From NCBI GenBank assembly GCA_002306975.1, contig DBTI01000111.1:1-47746 (forward strand): a stretch of DNA of 47,746 nt, written 5' to 3'. The notes beneath the pieces are model-generated. The model had not been told where the DNA came from, ran no database searches, and saw only the letters and a program-made list of their open reading frames with translations. Positions 7,293 to 14,242 of this stretch are shown here, in pieces. How positions within the stretch are numbered: position 1 is the first letter of the stretch; each line of letters starts with the position of its first letter. Position numbers and translations under genes: made by a program. This stretch comes from Ruminococcaceae bacterium UBA1320. Lineage in GTDB: Bacteria > Bacillota > Clostridia > Oscillospirales > Ethanoligenentaceae.

Positions 7293-7356
7293 CTACAGCT
7301 ATTCCGGTTAAGATTGAAGCTCAATAAATTTTCTTATCTTAATTGAAATTGCTGTA
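7293..7356. repeat. Palindromic interspersed repeat, short form
   Basis: A 64-bp element with imperfect terminal inverted repeats: the left end CTACAGCTATTCCGGTTAAG matches the complement of the right end (TTACAGCAATTTCAATTAAG). It lies in the 301-bp sirtuin-lexA gap, which otherwise holds only the lexA promoter and a 20-bp stretch (7228-7248) resembling 39893-39914. Relatives lie at 11625, 11808, 12828, 25709 and 28180. Confidence 0.8.
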
Positions 7357-7420
7357 ATATGATAAGTATAGCATTTTTTGAGTAAAGTGAAACGTTTTTA
7401 GCGAACTGTTTATGTAATTA

Positions 7421-7449
7421 TTGCGTTCGGCAGCAGAATATGTTATACT
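7421..7449 (+). promoter_or_regulatory. lexA promoter
   Basis: TTGCGT, 17 bp, TATACT, placed about 50 bp before the lexA start codon. I see no clean CGAACnnnnGTTCG LexA box; CGAACGGTATTC at 7459-7470 keeps only one half-site. Confidence 0.55.
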
Positions 7450-7499
7450 CGGCACATGCGAACGGTATTCCCTTGAATCCGCAAAATGTGGAGGTAAAC

Positions 7500-8093
7500 A
7501 TGACACGGCCAAATCAAAAAGAACGCATCTACGCGTTTATCGAACAAGAATATAAAAAGAACGGCTACTCCCCCTCTATCGGTGAGATTGCCGCTTTTCT
7601 CGGTTTGCAGGCAAAATCAAACATACACCGTCAGCTTCAGCAATTAGTAAATGACGATCGGCTTTCAAACCTCGGCGGACGGTATGTTCCGACAGGCTTG
7701 CAGGAAAAAGACAAGGCGAAGGTCGCGCTTGTTCCGCTTTTGGGGCGGGTAGCCGCCGGCATACCCATCACCGCCGTTGAAAACCTTGATGGGTATGTGG
7801 CTTATCTGCCGCGTTTCGGCGACAGTGACGAGCTTTTTGCGCTGACGATCAAGGGCGACTCGATGATCAATGCCGGCATTTTTGACGGTGACGTTGTTGT
7901 AGTAGCTAAAACGCCCGTCGTGCAAAACGGAGACATCGCCGTCGCGCTCATCGGTGAAGAGGCCAACGTAAAAACCTTTTACCGTGAAAACGGTCACTTT
8001 CGGCTTCAACCGGAAAATTCCGGCTACGAACCGATTATCGTCAATGAAGTCATGATTTTGGGACGCGTGCTGGCAAGCATGAGATATTACTGA
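7500..8093 (+). CDS. lexA: LexA repressor (SOS regulator, self-cleaving)
   Basis: A 197-residue LexA. The N-terminal winged helix (about 1-65) contains NGYSPSIGEIAAFLGL and SNIHRQLQQL. The Ala-Gly cleavage site lies in RVAAGIP (about 84-85), the catalytic serine in KGDSM (about 120) and the lysine in ANVKTFY (about 157), so autoproteolysis should work. It represses DNA-repair genes until RecA filaments trigger cleavage. The start is the ATG at 7500 with GGAGG 6 nt upstream; the longer reading frame from 7440 lacks a site. The next gene, a YbjQ protein, follows after 62 nt without a terminator. Confidence 0.95.
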   Translation: MTRPNQKERIYAFIEQEYKKNGYSPSIGEIAAFLGLQAKSNIHRQLQQLVNDDRLSNLGGRYVPTGLQEKDKAKVALVPLLGRVAAGIPITAVENLDGYVAYLPRFGDSDELFALTIKGDSMINAGIFDGDVVVVAKTPVVQNGDIAVALIGEEANVKTFYRENGHFRLQPENSGYEPIIVNEVMILGRVLASMRYY

Positions 8094-8155
8094 AATTAAT
8101 CAGTTTGCAATATTTTCATATTTAAAATAAGCATAAACAGAGAGGAATGATTTTA

Positions 8156-8476
8156 GTGACGGTTACAACAACACCGACCATTGAGGGCAAGCACATTCTG
8201 GAATACAAGGGTATCGTTTTCGGCGAAATTGTTTCTGGTGTTGATTTTATCAAGGATTTCGCGGCGGGTATTACAAATTTCTTTGGAGGGCGCTCCGGCT
8301 CTTATGAAGGCGAGCTTATTGAAGCGCGCGAAAATGCGATAAAAGAAATGGTTGAACGTGCGTCACGGCTTGGCGCGAACGCCGTAGTGGGCGTTGACGT
8401 TGACTATGAGGTGCTCGGTCAGGGCGGTAACATGCTGATGGTTACGGCGTCCGGCACAGCGGTTACAGTCGACTGA
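8156..8476 (+). CDS. YbjQ/UPF0145 family protein
   Basis: A 106-residue YbjQ-family protein, a small alpha/beta protein of unknown function that forms pentameric rings in solved members. Features are an N-terminal strand with GKHILEYKGIVFGE, a central helix EARENAIKEMVERASRLGANAVVGVDVDYE (about 62-91), and a final strand. The GTG at 8156 is preferred because GAGAGGA lies 9 nt upstream; the ATG at 8147 directly abuts that site. It lies between lexA and the ECF ATPase gene (36-nt gap) and may be read through from the lexA promoter. Confidence 0.9.
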   Translation: MTVTTTPTIEGKHILEYKGIVFGEIVSGVDFIKDFAAGITNFFGGRSGSYEGELIEARENAIKEMVERASRLGANAVVGVDVDYEVLGQGGNMLMVTASGTAVTVD

Positions 8477-8512
8477 TTTTCTCATCGATACAACGGTCTG
8501 GAGGTTTTTTCA

Positions 8513-10159
8513 ACGCTCATCAATATTCAAAATTTGACATTTAAATATGCCCTTTCCGAAAACGAATCACTCAAAGACATTGACCTTGAGGTTGAAGAGG
8601 GGGAGTTTTGCCTTATATTCGGCAGCTCCGGCTGCGGAAAAACAACGCTTTTGCGCCATCTAAAGCGCGAGTTGACCCCTGCGGGCGACACAAGCGGGCA
8701 GGTGCTCTATCGCGGGGAAAACATTAAAACGCTGCCGCCCGCGCGTTCGGCATGTGAGATCGGGCTTGTAATGCAAAACCCCGACAGCCAGATTGTGACC
8801 GACGTTGTTTGGCACGAGCTTGCCTTCGGTCTTGAAAACCTCGGAATGGACAGCGGCGTAATCAGGCGCCGTGTTGCGGAAATGGCAAGCTTTTTCGGGA
8901 TCGGCTCATGGTTTCACAAAAAAACCGCCGAGCTTTCGGGCGGGCAAAAGCAGCTGGTGAATCTTGCTTCCGTGCTTGCCATGCAGCCGCGGCTGCTGTT
9001 GCTTGACGAACCAACCTCTCAGCTTGACCCGATAGCCGCGCGTGAATTTATCGACATGGTCTCACGCCTCAACCGCGAGACAGGCATTACCGTCATTATG
9101 ACCGAGCACAGGCTTGAAGAGGCGCTGCCCGTTTCAAGCCGTGTCGTATTAATGGAAGACGGCCGCATTAAATATAACACCGCGCCGCGCTCACTGCCCA
9201 CGGCGCTTACTTCCGGCCACGACACACGCTATCTTGGCAGCCTACCCGCCGCAGCGAGAATCTTCGCCCAAAGCGGGGTGCAGGAAAGCAACTGCCCGTT
9301 GACGGTTCGGGAAGGAAAAGATCGCCTTTCTTCCCTGCTTGGCACTAAAAGCGTGCAGATTGAAAAGCCTGCCGCCAAAACCATAAATAAGGATAAAAAG
9401 AAACAAGCGGCGGTTGATTGCCGCGAGGTTTTTTTCAAATACGACAAAGACACTCCCGATGTGCTTACCGGTTTAAATTTGAGTGTGAACAAAGGTGAGA
9501 TGCTCTGCCTTTTGGGTGAGAACGGCAGCGGCAAGTCAACGCTGCTGCAAATTATCGCCGGCGTTTTGCGCCCGCAGCGCGGAAAAGTTTTGATTAACGG
9601 GCGGAACATACGTTCGATGTCCGCGCATGAGCTTTATACAGGCAACATCGGGCTCTTGCCCCAAAACCCGAAGGCAATTTTTCTGCACGATACGTTAAGG
9701 GCTGATTTGGGCGACGGGGGGCTGCAAATTGCCGAAACGCTCGGCATTGAAAAGCTGCTTGACAGGCACCCCTATGACCTAAGCGGCGGTGAACAGCAAA
9801 AAGCGGCGCTTGCCCGCGTGCTGCTGCAAAAACCTCAAATCCTCTTGCTGGATGAACCGACAAAAGGGCTTGACGCGCAGGCAAAACGCGAGCTTGCACT
9901 GCTTCTTGAAAAGCTGCTCGACGACGGCGCGTGCATTATCGTGAGCACGCACGACATTGATTTTGCGGCGGAATATGCCGACAGATGCGCGCTGCTGTTT
10001 GACGGCGGCGTTGCGAGTTCAGGCAGCGCGGGCGCAAGCAGCGCTAAAGAATTTTTCTGTGGCAACTATTTTTACACTACCGCCGCCAACCGCATCGCGC
10101 GCGACTTTGCCCCCGGCGCAATCACCTGCGAGGATGTGATAAAGCTGTGCAGAGAATAA
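8513..10159 (+). CDS. ECF transporter double ATPase (EcfA-EcfA' fusion)
   Basis: About 548 residues with two complete ABC ATPase domains. Domain 1 has Walker A GSSGCGKTT, Q-loop LVMQNPDSQIV, signature LSGGQKQ and Walker B LLLLDEPTSQLDP. Domain 2 has GENGSGKST, LPQNPKAIF, LSGGEQQ and ILLLDEPTKGLD. It is the energising subunit of an ECF vitamin or cofactor importer on the inner membrane face. The start is odd: a strong GGAGG (8500-8504) points 8 nt ahead to ACG (8513), and reading from there gives the usual opening LINIQNLTFKY. The first ordinary start, TTG at 8534, would cut off strand 1. It overlaps the S-component gene by 13 nt. No EcfT gene is visible. Confidence 0.9.
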   Translation, partial: TLINIQNLTFKYALSENESLKDIDLEVEEGEFCLIFGSSGCGKTTLLRHLKRELTPAGDTSGQVLYRGENIKTLPPARSACEIGLVMQNPDSQIVTDVVWHELAFGLENLGMDSGVIRRRVAEMASFFGIGSWFHKKTAELSGGQKQLVNLASVLAMQPRLLLLDEPTSQLDPIAAREFIDMVSRLNRETGITVIMTEHRLEEALPVSSRVVLMEDGRIKYNTAPRSLPTALTSGHDTRYLGSLPAAARIFAQSGVQESNCPLTVREGKDRLSSLLGTKSVQIEKPAAKTINKDKKKQAAVDCREVFFKYDKDTPDVLTGLNLSVNKGEMLCLLGENGSGKSTLLQIIAGVLRPQRGKVLINGRNIRSMSAHELYTGNIGLLPQNPKAIFLHDTLRADLGDGGLQIAETLGIEKLLDRHPYDLSGGEQQKAALARVLLQKPQILLLDEPTKGLDAQAKRELALLLEKLLDDGACIIVSTHDIDFAAEYADRCALLFDGGVASSGSAGASSAKEFFCGNYFYTTAANRIARDFAPGAITCEDVIKLCRE

Positions 10160-10842
10160 AAAAATACCGCATAATTGCCCCCTTAGTTTTTGTTCTGCTT
10201 GTCGCACTGCTTATATTCACCGCACTTTGGGGCAGCGGCGGCTATGCCTTTACAAGCTTTGCCTTTATCATTCTCATGCTTGTTCCGTTTTATTATTCGT
10301 TTGAGTCACGCCGTCCGCAGGCGCGGGAACTTGTGCCCATCGCTGTGCTTGCCGCCGTCGCGGCGCTTGGCAGGGTCGTGTTTGCCCCTTTTCCTTATGT
10401 TAAACCCACCTCAGCCGTTATCATCATCGCAGGGATCGCGTTTGGCCCTCAGGCGGGGTTTATCACCGGAGCAACCGCGGCACTTGCCTCAAACATCTTT
10501 TTCGGGCAGGGGCCTTTTACGCCGTGGCAGATGTTCGCGTGGGGCATCATGGGCTTTTGTGCGGGTGTTTTCGCAAAGCACAGGTTTTTGAACCATCGCG
10601 TTTTAATCTGCGTTTTCGGCTTTATCTGGTGCTTTTTTTACGGCTGGATTATGGATATCTGGCAGATTCTCGGCTTTGTCAGACCGATAAACACCACCTC
10701 TGTGCTGCTCACCATTGGTGCAAGCGCTTATTTTGACCTGACCCACGCGATTGCCACCACTGTATTTTTGCTGCTGCTCGCGAAACCGTGGCTGAAAATT
10801 CTTGAAAGAGTAAAAAACAAATACGGGCTTATGGAAGGCTGA
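10147..10842 (+). CDS. ECF transporter S component (substrate unknown)
   Basis: A 231-residue membrane protein with about six hydrophobic helices, including VFVLLVALLIFTALW, FAFIILMLVPFYYSF and a C-terminal FLLLLAK. The conserved ECF S pattern is seen in LVPIAVLAAVAALGRVVF followed by VIIIAGIAFGPQAGFITGA. It captures a vitamin or cofactor and docks on the ATPase pair. The start is GTG at 10147 inside the end of the ATPase gene, a translationally coupled arrangement; no later start keeps the first helix intact. The substrate is not readable: the overall pattern is closer to cobalamin- or queuosine-type S components than to BioY or ThiT, but that is impressionistic. Confidence 0.85.
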   Translation: MQRIKKYRIIAPLVFVLLVALLIFTALWGSGGYAFTSFAFIILMLVPFYYSFESRRPQARELVPIAVLAAVAALGRVVFAPFPYVKPTSAVIIIAGIAFGPQAGFITGATAALASNIFFGQGPFTPWQMFAWGIMGFCAGVFAKHRFLNHRVLICVFGFIWCFFYGWIMDIWQILGFVRPINTTSVLLTIGASAYFDLTHAIATTVFLLLLAKPWLKILERVKNKYGLMEG

Positions 10843-10853
10843 TTCTTCGACAT

Positions 10854-10882
10854 TTGACATATTTCTAATTTTATGATAATAT
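10854..10882 (+). promoter_or_regulatory. queT promoter
   Basis: TTGACA, 17 bp, TAATAT. Transcription would begin near 10889 and run into the riboswitch at 10931. A second TATAAT at 10924-10929 is too close to the aptamer to produce it intact. Confidence 0.65.
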
Positions 10883-10930
10883 TTTGCTCGCAGTAATAAT
10901 TTTAAACTTGCTACATAAAAAATTATAATA

Positions 10931-10971
10931 GGACAGTTCGTAACCATCCTGTCCATAAACAAAACTACGGG
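10931..10971 (+). ncRNA. preQ1-I riboswitch aptamer
   Basis: P1 is GGACAG/CTGTCC closing the loop TTCGTAACCATC, followed by the A-rich tail ATAAACAAAAC and TACGGG. The loop segment UUCGUA can pair with the tail UACGGG (four Watson-Crick and two G-U pairs), forming the H-type pseudoknot that defines preQ1-I riboswitches. The 41-nt size, the A-rich L3 and the position upstream of a queuosine-precursor transporter gene all agree. The terminator at 11000 would be the expression platform. Confidence 0.85.
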
Positions 10972-10999
10972 AAAATGCTGTATGATTAACGGCTATGAT

Positions 11000-11034
11000 G
11001 GCGCTTTGTGAAAAAGCGCCGTTTTTGTGTTTTG
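11000..11034 (+). terminator. preQ1-controlled terminator before queT
   Basis: GGCGCTTT-GTGAA-AAAGCGCC followed by GTTTTTGTGTTTT. It lies 28 nt after the aptamer and 55 nt before the queT start, so it acts as an attenuator rather than a gene end. Confidence 0.85.
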
Positions 11035-11089
11035 CGGTAATTTTGTTTGTGAAAGGGAGTGAACTGTAACCGAAAGGAAGAATTAAACT

Positions 11090-11611
11090 TTGAAAAAGAT
11101 TAGATTTTTAACCACAGCCGCAGTAATCGCCGCGCTTTATGCCGCTTTGACCTATGCGTTTTCATTTATGAGCTATGGTCCTGTGCAGTTTAGAATCGCG
11201 GAGATTTTGACCGTTTTGCCCTTTTTCACCCCCGCCGCGATCCCCGGTCTTACGCTCGGCTGTGTTCTCGGCAATATTGCAAGCCCCTTAGGCCCAATCG
11301 ACATAGTTGTAGGCGCCAGCGCAACGCTGATTTCCGCCTTACTCTCGCGCGTTATGCCAAAAAAGCTTGTTCCCATTCCGCCCATTATCTGCAACGCTGT
11401 GATAGTCGGGCTTGAGCTGCACTTTATCCTGCAGGCTCCGCTTGTGCCCACCATGCTCTGGGTTGCGCTTGGCGAAGCGGTCGTTTGCATCATCGGCGGT
11501 TATCCATTTATGTATGCGGTTAACAAAATTAACGGCAGGATTTTCGGGCATGACCAGTTCAGCAAATTTACAATCAGCTTCTTACCGAAACATAAGGAAG
11601 AAAATAGTTAA
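11090..11611 (+). CDS. queT: Queuosine-precursor ECF transporter S component QueT
   Basis: A 173-residue QueT-family membrane protein with about five hydrophobic helices. The family hallmark is visible: helix 1 ending in YAFSFMSYGPVQFRIAEIL, then FFTPAAIPGLTLGCVLGN, GPIDIVVGASATLISALLS and a C-terminal GEAVVCIIGGYPF. It imports queuosine precursors such as preQ1 and needs the shared ECF module. The start is TTG at 11090 with AAAGGAAG 9 nt upstream. The preQ1-I riboswitch and attenuator in its leader independently support the substrate. A terminator-like hairpin follows at 11692. Confidence 0.95.
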   Translation: MKKIRFLTTAAVIAALYAALTYAFSFMSYGPVQFRIAEILTVLPFFTPAAIPGLTLGCVLGNIASPLGPIDIVVGASATLISALLSRVMPKKLVPIPPIICNAVIVGLELHFILQAPLVPTMLWVALGEAVVCIIGGYPFMYAVNKINGRIFGHDQFSKFTISFLPKHKEENS

Positions 11612-11624
11612 CATTGATATAAGC

Positions 11625-11690
11625 CTAAAGCAATTGCAAAACTAGAGAGATAACATTCGATCTTCCCGTTTTTATTTGGAATTGCAGTAA
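11625..11690. repeat. Palindromic interspersed repeat, short form (diverged)
   Basis: 66 bp, ends CTAAAGCAATTGCAAA and TTTGGAATTGCAGTAA, which are inverted relatives of each other and of the ends of the 7293 and 25709 copies. It starts 13 bp after queT. The 337-bp gap 11612-11948 contains this copy, a terminator, a promoter with operator and a second long copy, and no gene. Confidence 0.65.
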
Positions 11691-11691
11691 A

Positions 11692-11726
11692 GCCGCTCTC
11701 GGTTGTTTCGAGGGCGGCATAAATTT
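11692..11726 (+). terminator. Probable queT terminator
   Basis: GCCGCTCTCG/CGAGGGCGGC, a 10-bp stem with one G-U pair and a 7-nt loop, followed by ATAAATTTT. The T-tract is short, so efficiency is uncertain. Confidence 0.55.
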
Positions 11727-11766
11727 TACCTGTTTGTAAATTTTGGCGGCTATTTTAGAAAAACAG

Positions 11767-11796
11767 TTGCAAATAGTTCCTATTTGCGTGTATAAT
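11767..11796 (+). promoter_or_regulatory. Metal-transporter promoter with palindromic operator
   Basis: TTGCAA, 18 bp, TATAAT. A perfect 8-3-8 inverted repeat GCAAATAG-TTC-CTATTTGC (11769-11787) covers the -35 end and spacer. Its size and placement fit a Fur-family (Zur-like) repressor site in front of a zinc-type ABC transporter; the identity of the regulator is inferred. Confidence 0.65.
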
Positions 11797-11807
11797 TATT
11801 TTTGCGC

Positions 11808-11912
11808 TTATAGCAATTACAGAATTAACGTGCGATGGTATTGTTTTCTCACTTTCCAGATGCGGAGGAAGATAACAAGCTGCTTTCGCGTTTCTATTTG
11901 AAATTGCAATAA
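11808..11912. repeat. Palindromic interspersed repeat, long form (diverged)
   Basis: 105 bp with ends TTATAGCAATTAC and GAAATTGCAATAA, inverted relatives of one another. The length equals that of the 12828 and 28180 copies. It forms most of the untranslated leader of the ABC-transporter message, so the transcript would begin with a large hairpin. Confidence 0.6.
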
Positions 11913-11948
11913 TCATAAGCAGCAATTTTTGTTTTAAAGGATAATCTG

Positions 11949-12638
11949 ATGCTAAAAATTGACGATTTAAAGTTTTCTTATACGGGAGCGCCGCCGTTTG
12001 TGCTTGACGGGCTAAGCCTTGAAATTGCCGACGGCGAATATGTGTCGGTGCTTGGCGACAACGGCAGCGGCAAGAGCACGCTCATCAAGCTGATATTAGG
12101 GCTGCTAAACCCCGTGGGCGGCACGATTTTAAATACAGCCGCAAGAATCGGTTATGTGCCGCAAAAATCCGACGGGTTTAACTCCCAGTTTCCGATTACT
12201 GTGCGCGAAATGCTGAACTGCGCGCGCAAGGTTCTTAAAATCAAAGACAAGGACGCTGTCAGAAAGAGCCTTTGCCGCGTTCACATGGAGCAGTTTGAAA
12301 ACGCGCTTGTCGGTACGCTTTCCGGCGGTCAGCTTCAAAAGATATTCATTGCGCGGGCGCTGATGGGAAGCCCTCAGCTTTTGATACTCGACGAGCCATC
12401 AACCGGCATTGATGTTAAAAGTCAGCATGAAATTTACGCTCTGATAAAAAATCTCAACAGAGAAAACGGCATAACCGTTATTTCTGTTGAGCACAACCTT
12501 GAAGCCGCGATTTCAAATTCCACTGTAGTCTATCATATTTCAGACGGTCACGCACATGTCTGCTCACCTGAGCATTACGCGGACGAGTTTCTAAAGCATA
12601 CAAATAACACTTCAAACGGAGAATCAACAAATGAATAA
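11949..12638 (+). CDS. Metal ABC transporter ATPase (ZnuC/AdcC-like)
   Basis: A 229-residue ABC ATPase: Walker A GDNGSGKST, Q-loop YVPQKS, signature LSGGQLQK, Walker B LLILDEPSTGID and H-loop SVEHN. The compact size, the sequence YVPQK and the linked permease fit the zinc/manganese/iron (ZnuC/MntB) class. It energises metal import at the cytoplasmic membrane face. The C-terminus contains HISDGHAHVCSPEHY, a His/Cys-rich stretch that could bind metal. It overlaps the next small ORF by 8 nt; the permease follows after a repeat insertion. The palindromic operator at 11769 suggests metal-responsive repression. No substrate-binding protein gene is present. Confidence 0.9.
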   Translation: MLKIDDLKFSYTGAPPFVLDGLSLEIADGEYVSVLGDNGSGKSTLIKLILGLLNPVGGTILNTAARIGYVPQKSDGFNSQFPITVREMLNCARKVLKIKDKDAVRKSLCRVHMEQFENALVGTLSGGQLQKIFIARALMGSPQLLILDEPSTGIDVKSQHEIYALIKNLNRENGITVISVEHNLEAAISNSTVVYHISDGHAHVCSPEHYADEFLKHTNNTSNGESTNE

Positions 12639-12825
12639 GATTCCAAAATCCAGGTTGACGCCTATTCTTATCATGGCCATTATACTGGTTATCGACGTGA
12701 TTGTTATCGTAAGAGATTTCTTGACCAACAACATTTCGACAGCGCTGTGTTTAATCCTCTTAGGTGCAGTTTTAGGTTACCGCTGCGTTATTTCGTTGCT
12801 TCAATTAAGAAAAGAATATAAATAA
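12631..12825 (+). CDS. Small two-helix membrane protein
   Basis: A 64-residue protein with two hydrophobic segments (ILIMAIILVIDVIVIV and ALCLILLGAVLGYRCVISLL) between short charged ends. It overlaps the ABC ATPase gene by 8 nt and ends 3 bp before a long palindromic repeat, after which the permease gene begins. No family is recognised. Its position inside the transporter operon suggests an accessory subunit, but it could equally be unrelated. A short GGAG before the ATG supports translation. Confidence 0.65.
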   Translation: MNKIPKSRLTPILIMAIILVIDVIVIVRDFLTNNISTALCLILLGAVLGYRCVISLLQLRKEYK

Positions 12826-12827
12826 GC

Positions 12828-12932
12828 CTACAGCTATTCCAGTTAAGATTGAAACTCAATAAATTTTTTTATTTTTGACGGTGTCGGGAATAAGAAAATG
12901 GTCTTTTTCCTATCTTAAGTGGAATTGTTGTA
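12828..12932. repeat. Palindromic interspersed repeat, long form
   Basis: 105 bp: left end CTACAGCTATTCCAGTTAAG, right end CTTAAGTGGAATTGTTGTA, which are imperfect inverted repeats. The interior shares ATTTTTGACGGTGTCGGGAA with the 28180 copy. It sits between two genes of one apparent operon. Confidence 0.85.
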
Positions 12933-12956
12933 ATTTTACCGTCACAGGAGGACGTC

Positions 12957-13781
12957 ATGCTTCAATATGCTTTTATGCAAAACGCGTTTGTCGTTTCGCT
13001 TTTTATTTCACTGCTCTGCCCTTTTATCGGCATTTTCCTTGTTTTGAGAAGATATTCGATGATCGGCGACACACTTGCTCATTCATCGCTCGCGGGCGTT
13101 GCGGGCGGTTTATTAATCAATGTAAGCCCTATTCTCGGCGCTTTTGTTTTTACGTCGCTCTGCGGTGCGCTCATCGAGTTTTTGCGCGCTTATTTTAAAA
13201 AATACACCGACTTGATCCTCACGATCGTTTTGTCACTTTCCGTTGGCGTTGCCATTACGATAATGAGCTCCGGCTCTATTCACGCCGACATTAACGCTTT
13301 TATGTTCGGCAGCATTTTGACCGTCACAACGAGCGACCTTATCACGGTCATCTGCCTTAGCATCGTTTCTGTTATCACGCTGATCGCGCTTTACAATCAG
13401 CTTGTTTTTATCGCCTTTGACGAGGAGGCGGCAAAAATCGCGGGTGTTAAAGTGAAAATAATCAACTACATTTTTTCCGTGCTTGTCGCCGCGACAATCT
13501 CTGTTTCTATAAGAATTGTGGGCGTGCTTGTTCTTTCCTCAATGATCGCTTTGCCGGTTGCCGCAGCGCTTCAGCTTAAAAAAGGCTTTAAAATCACGCT
13601 GATCGCGTCTGTAATCGTCAGTGTAATCGACATTATGTCCGGTCTTATCATATCATTTTACGCCGGCTGCGCGCCCGGCGGTATGACGGCTCTGGTATCG
13701 GTTTTTATGTTGTGTTTGGTTATTGTATTCCAACGCTTACGGGGAACATTCCTGCGCAGAGCAAGCAGCACCGAACAATAA
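12957..13781 (+). CDS. Metal ABC transporter permease (ZnuB/AdcB-like)
   Basis: A 274-residue ABC-3 family permease with about eight hydrophobic segments. It opens MLQYAFMQNAFVVSLFISLLC and carries the family motif RRYSMIGDTLAHSSLAGVAGG (about 31-51). VGVLVLSSMIALPVAAA marks the coupling region. It forms the membrane channel for zinc or manganese import with the ATPase at 11949. CAGGAGG lies 5 nt before the ATG. The 105-bp repeat just upstream separates it from the ATPase and small ORF, without a visible new promoter. No binding protein (ZnuA-type) follows; a converging small gene lies beyond a large hairpin. Confidence 0.92.
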   Translation: MLQYAFMQNAFVVSLFISLLCPFIGIFLVLRRYSMIGDTLAHSSLAGVAGGLLINVSPILGAFVFTSLCGALIEFLRAYFKKYTDLILTIVLSLSVGVAITIMSSGSIHADINAFMFGSILTVTTSDLITVICLSIVSVITLIALYNQLVFIAFDEEAAKIAGVKVKIINYIFSVLVAATISVSIRIVGVLVLSSMIALPVAAALQLKKGFKITLIASVIVSVIDIMSGLIISFYAGCAPGGMTALVSVFMLCLVIVFQRLRGTFLRRASSTEQ

Positions 13782-13797
13782 AGCTATACGGATAATA

Positions 13798-13939
13798 AAA
13801 AGGCTGTTGCGATGCTATATACAACTGAATAAATTGTTAATATATGAACAGTTGTATATAGGTGCGGCTAAACGCCATAGCGCGTGCGAAATTTTGCTAA
13901 CGCAAACGCACATGCTCACAAGTATCGCAACAGCCTTTT
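13798..13939. terminator. Large nested hairpin between converging genes
   Basis: The outer arms AAAAGGCTGTTGCGAT (13798-13813) and ATCGCAACAGCCTTTT (13924-13939) are perfect 16-bp inverted repeats. Inside, TATATACAACTG (13816-13827) and CAGTTGTATATA (13849-13860) form a perfect 12-bp stem, and GTGCG/CGCAC may form a third arm. With A/T tracts on both sides it can end transcription in both directions; it may also be a mobile palindromic element. Confidence 0.7.
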
Positions 13940-13960
13940 ATTGCATTTCAATTTACAAGA

Positions 13961-14176
13961 TTATCTTCCAAGGCACTTTTTTAAGAAATTGATTTTATAA
14001 CTTCTAAGTTTAGAAATATCATGACCGGAGGCATATAAGCCAAACAACTCAAGCACAATACTGATTCCCAAACAAAAGCCTTCGATCACTGCCGGCAATA
14101 ACCCAAACCGTGTTGAAACAAGGCAAACGGCAAAAAGCAGCAGCCCAAACCGTGTATAATTATTTAACTTTTTCAA
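13961..14176 (-). CDS. Small hydrophobic protein of unknown function
   Basis: About 71 residues with a hydrophobic core (LLLFAVCLVSTRFGLLPAV and GFCLGISIVLELFGLY), probably two membrane helices, and a basic C-terminus (KINFLKKCLGR). The TTG at 14176 is preferred because AGAAGG lies 7 nt upstream; the GTG at 14185 abuts that site. It converges on the metal permease gene and follows addA on the same strand after a 66-bp gap. No family is recognised. Confidence 0.55.
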   Translation of the reverse strand: MKKLNNYTRFGLLLFAVCLVSTRFGLLPAVIEGFCLGISIVLELFGLYASGHDISKLRSYKINFLKKCLGR

Positions 14177-14242
14177 AAAATTCACCTTCTTTATTCTTAT
14201 GAAAAATATAACATATATTTTGCCGTTTCACAATAAGTAATT

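Noticed and set aside
7459..7470. Possible LexA box at the lexA promoter (CGAACGGTATTC)
   Set aside because: Only the left half-site CGAAC fits; the right half lacks GTTCG. I could not find a convincing Gram-positive SOS box in the leader.
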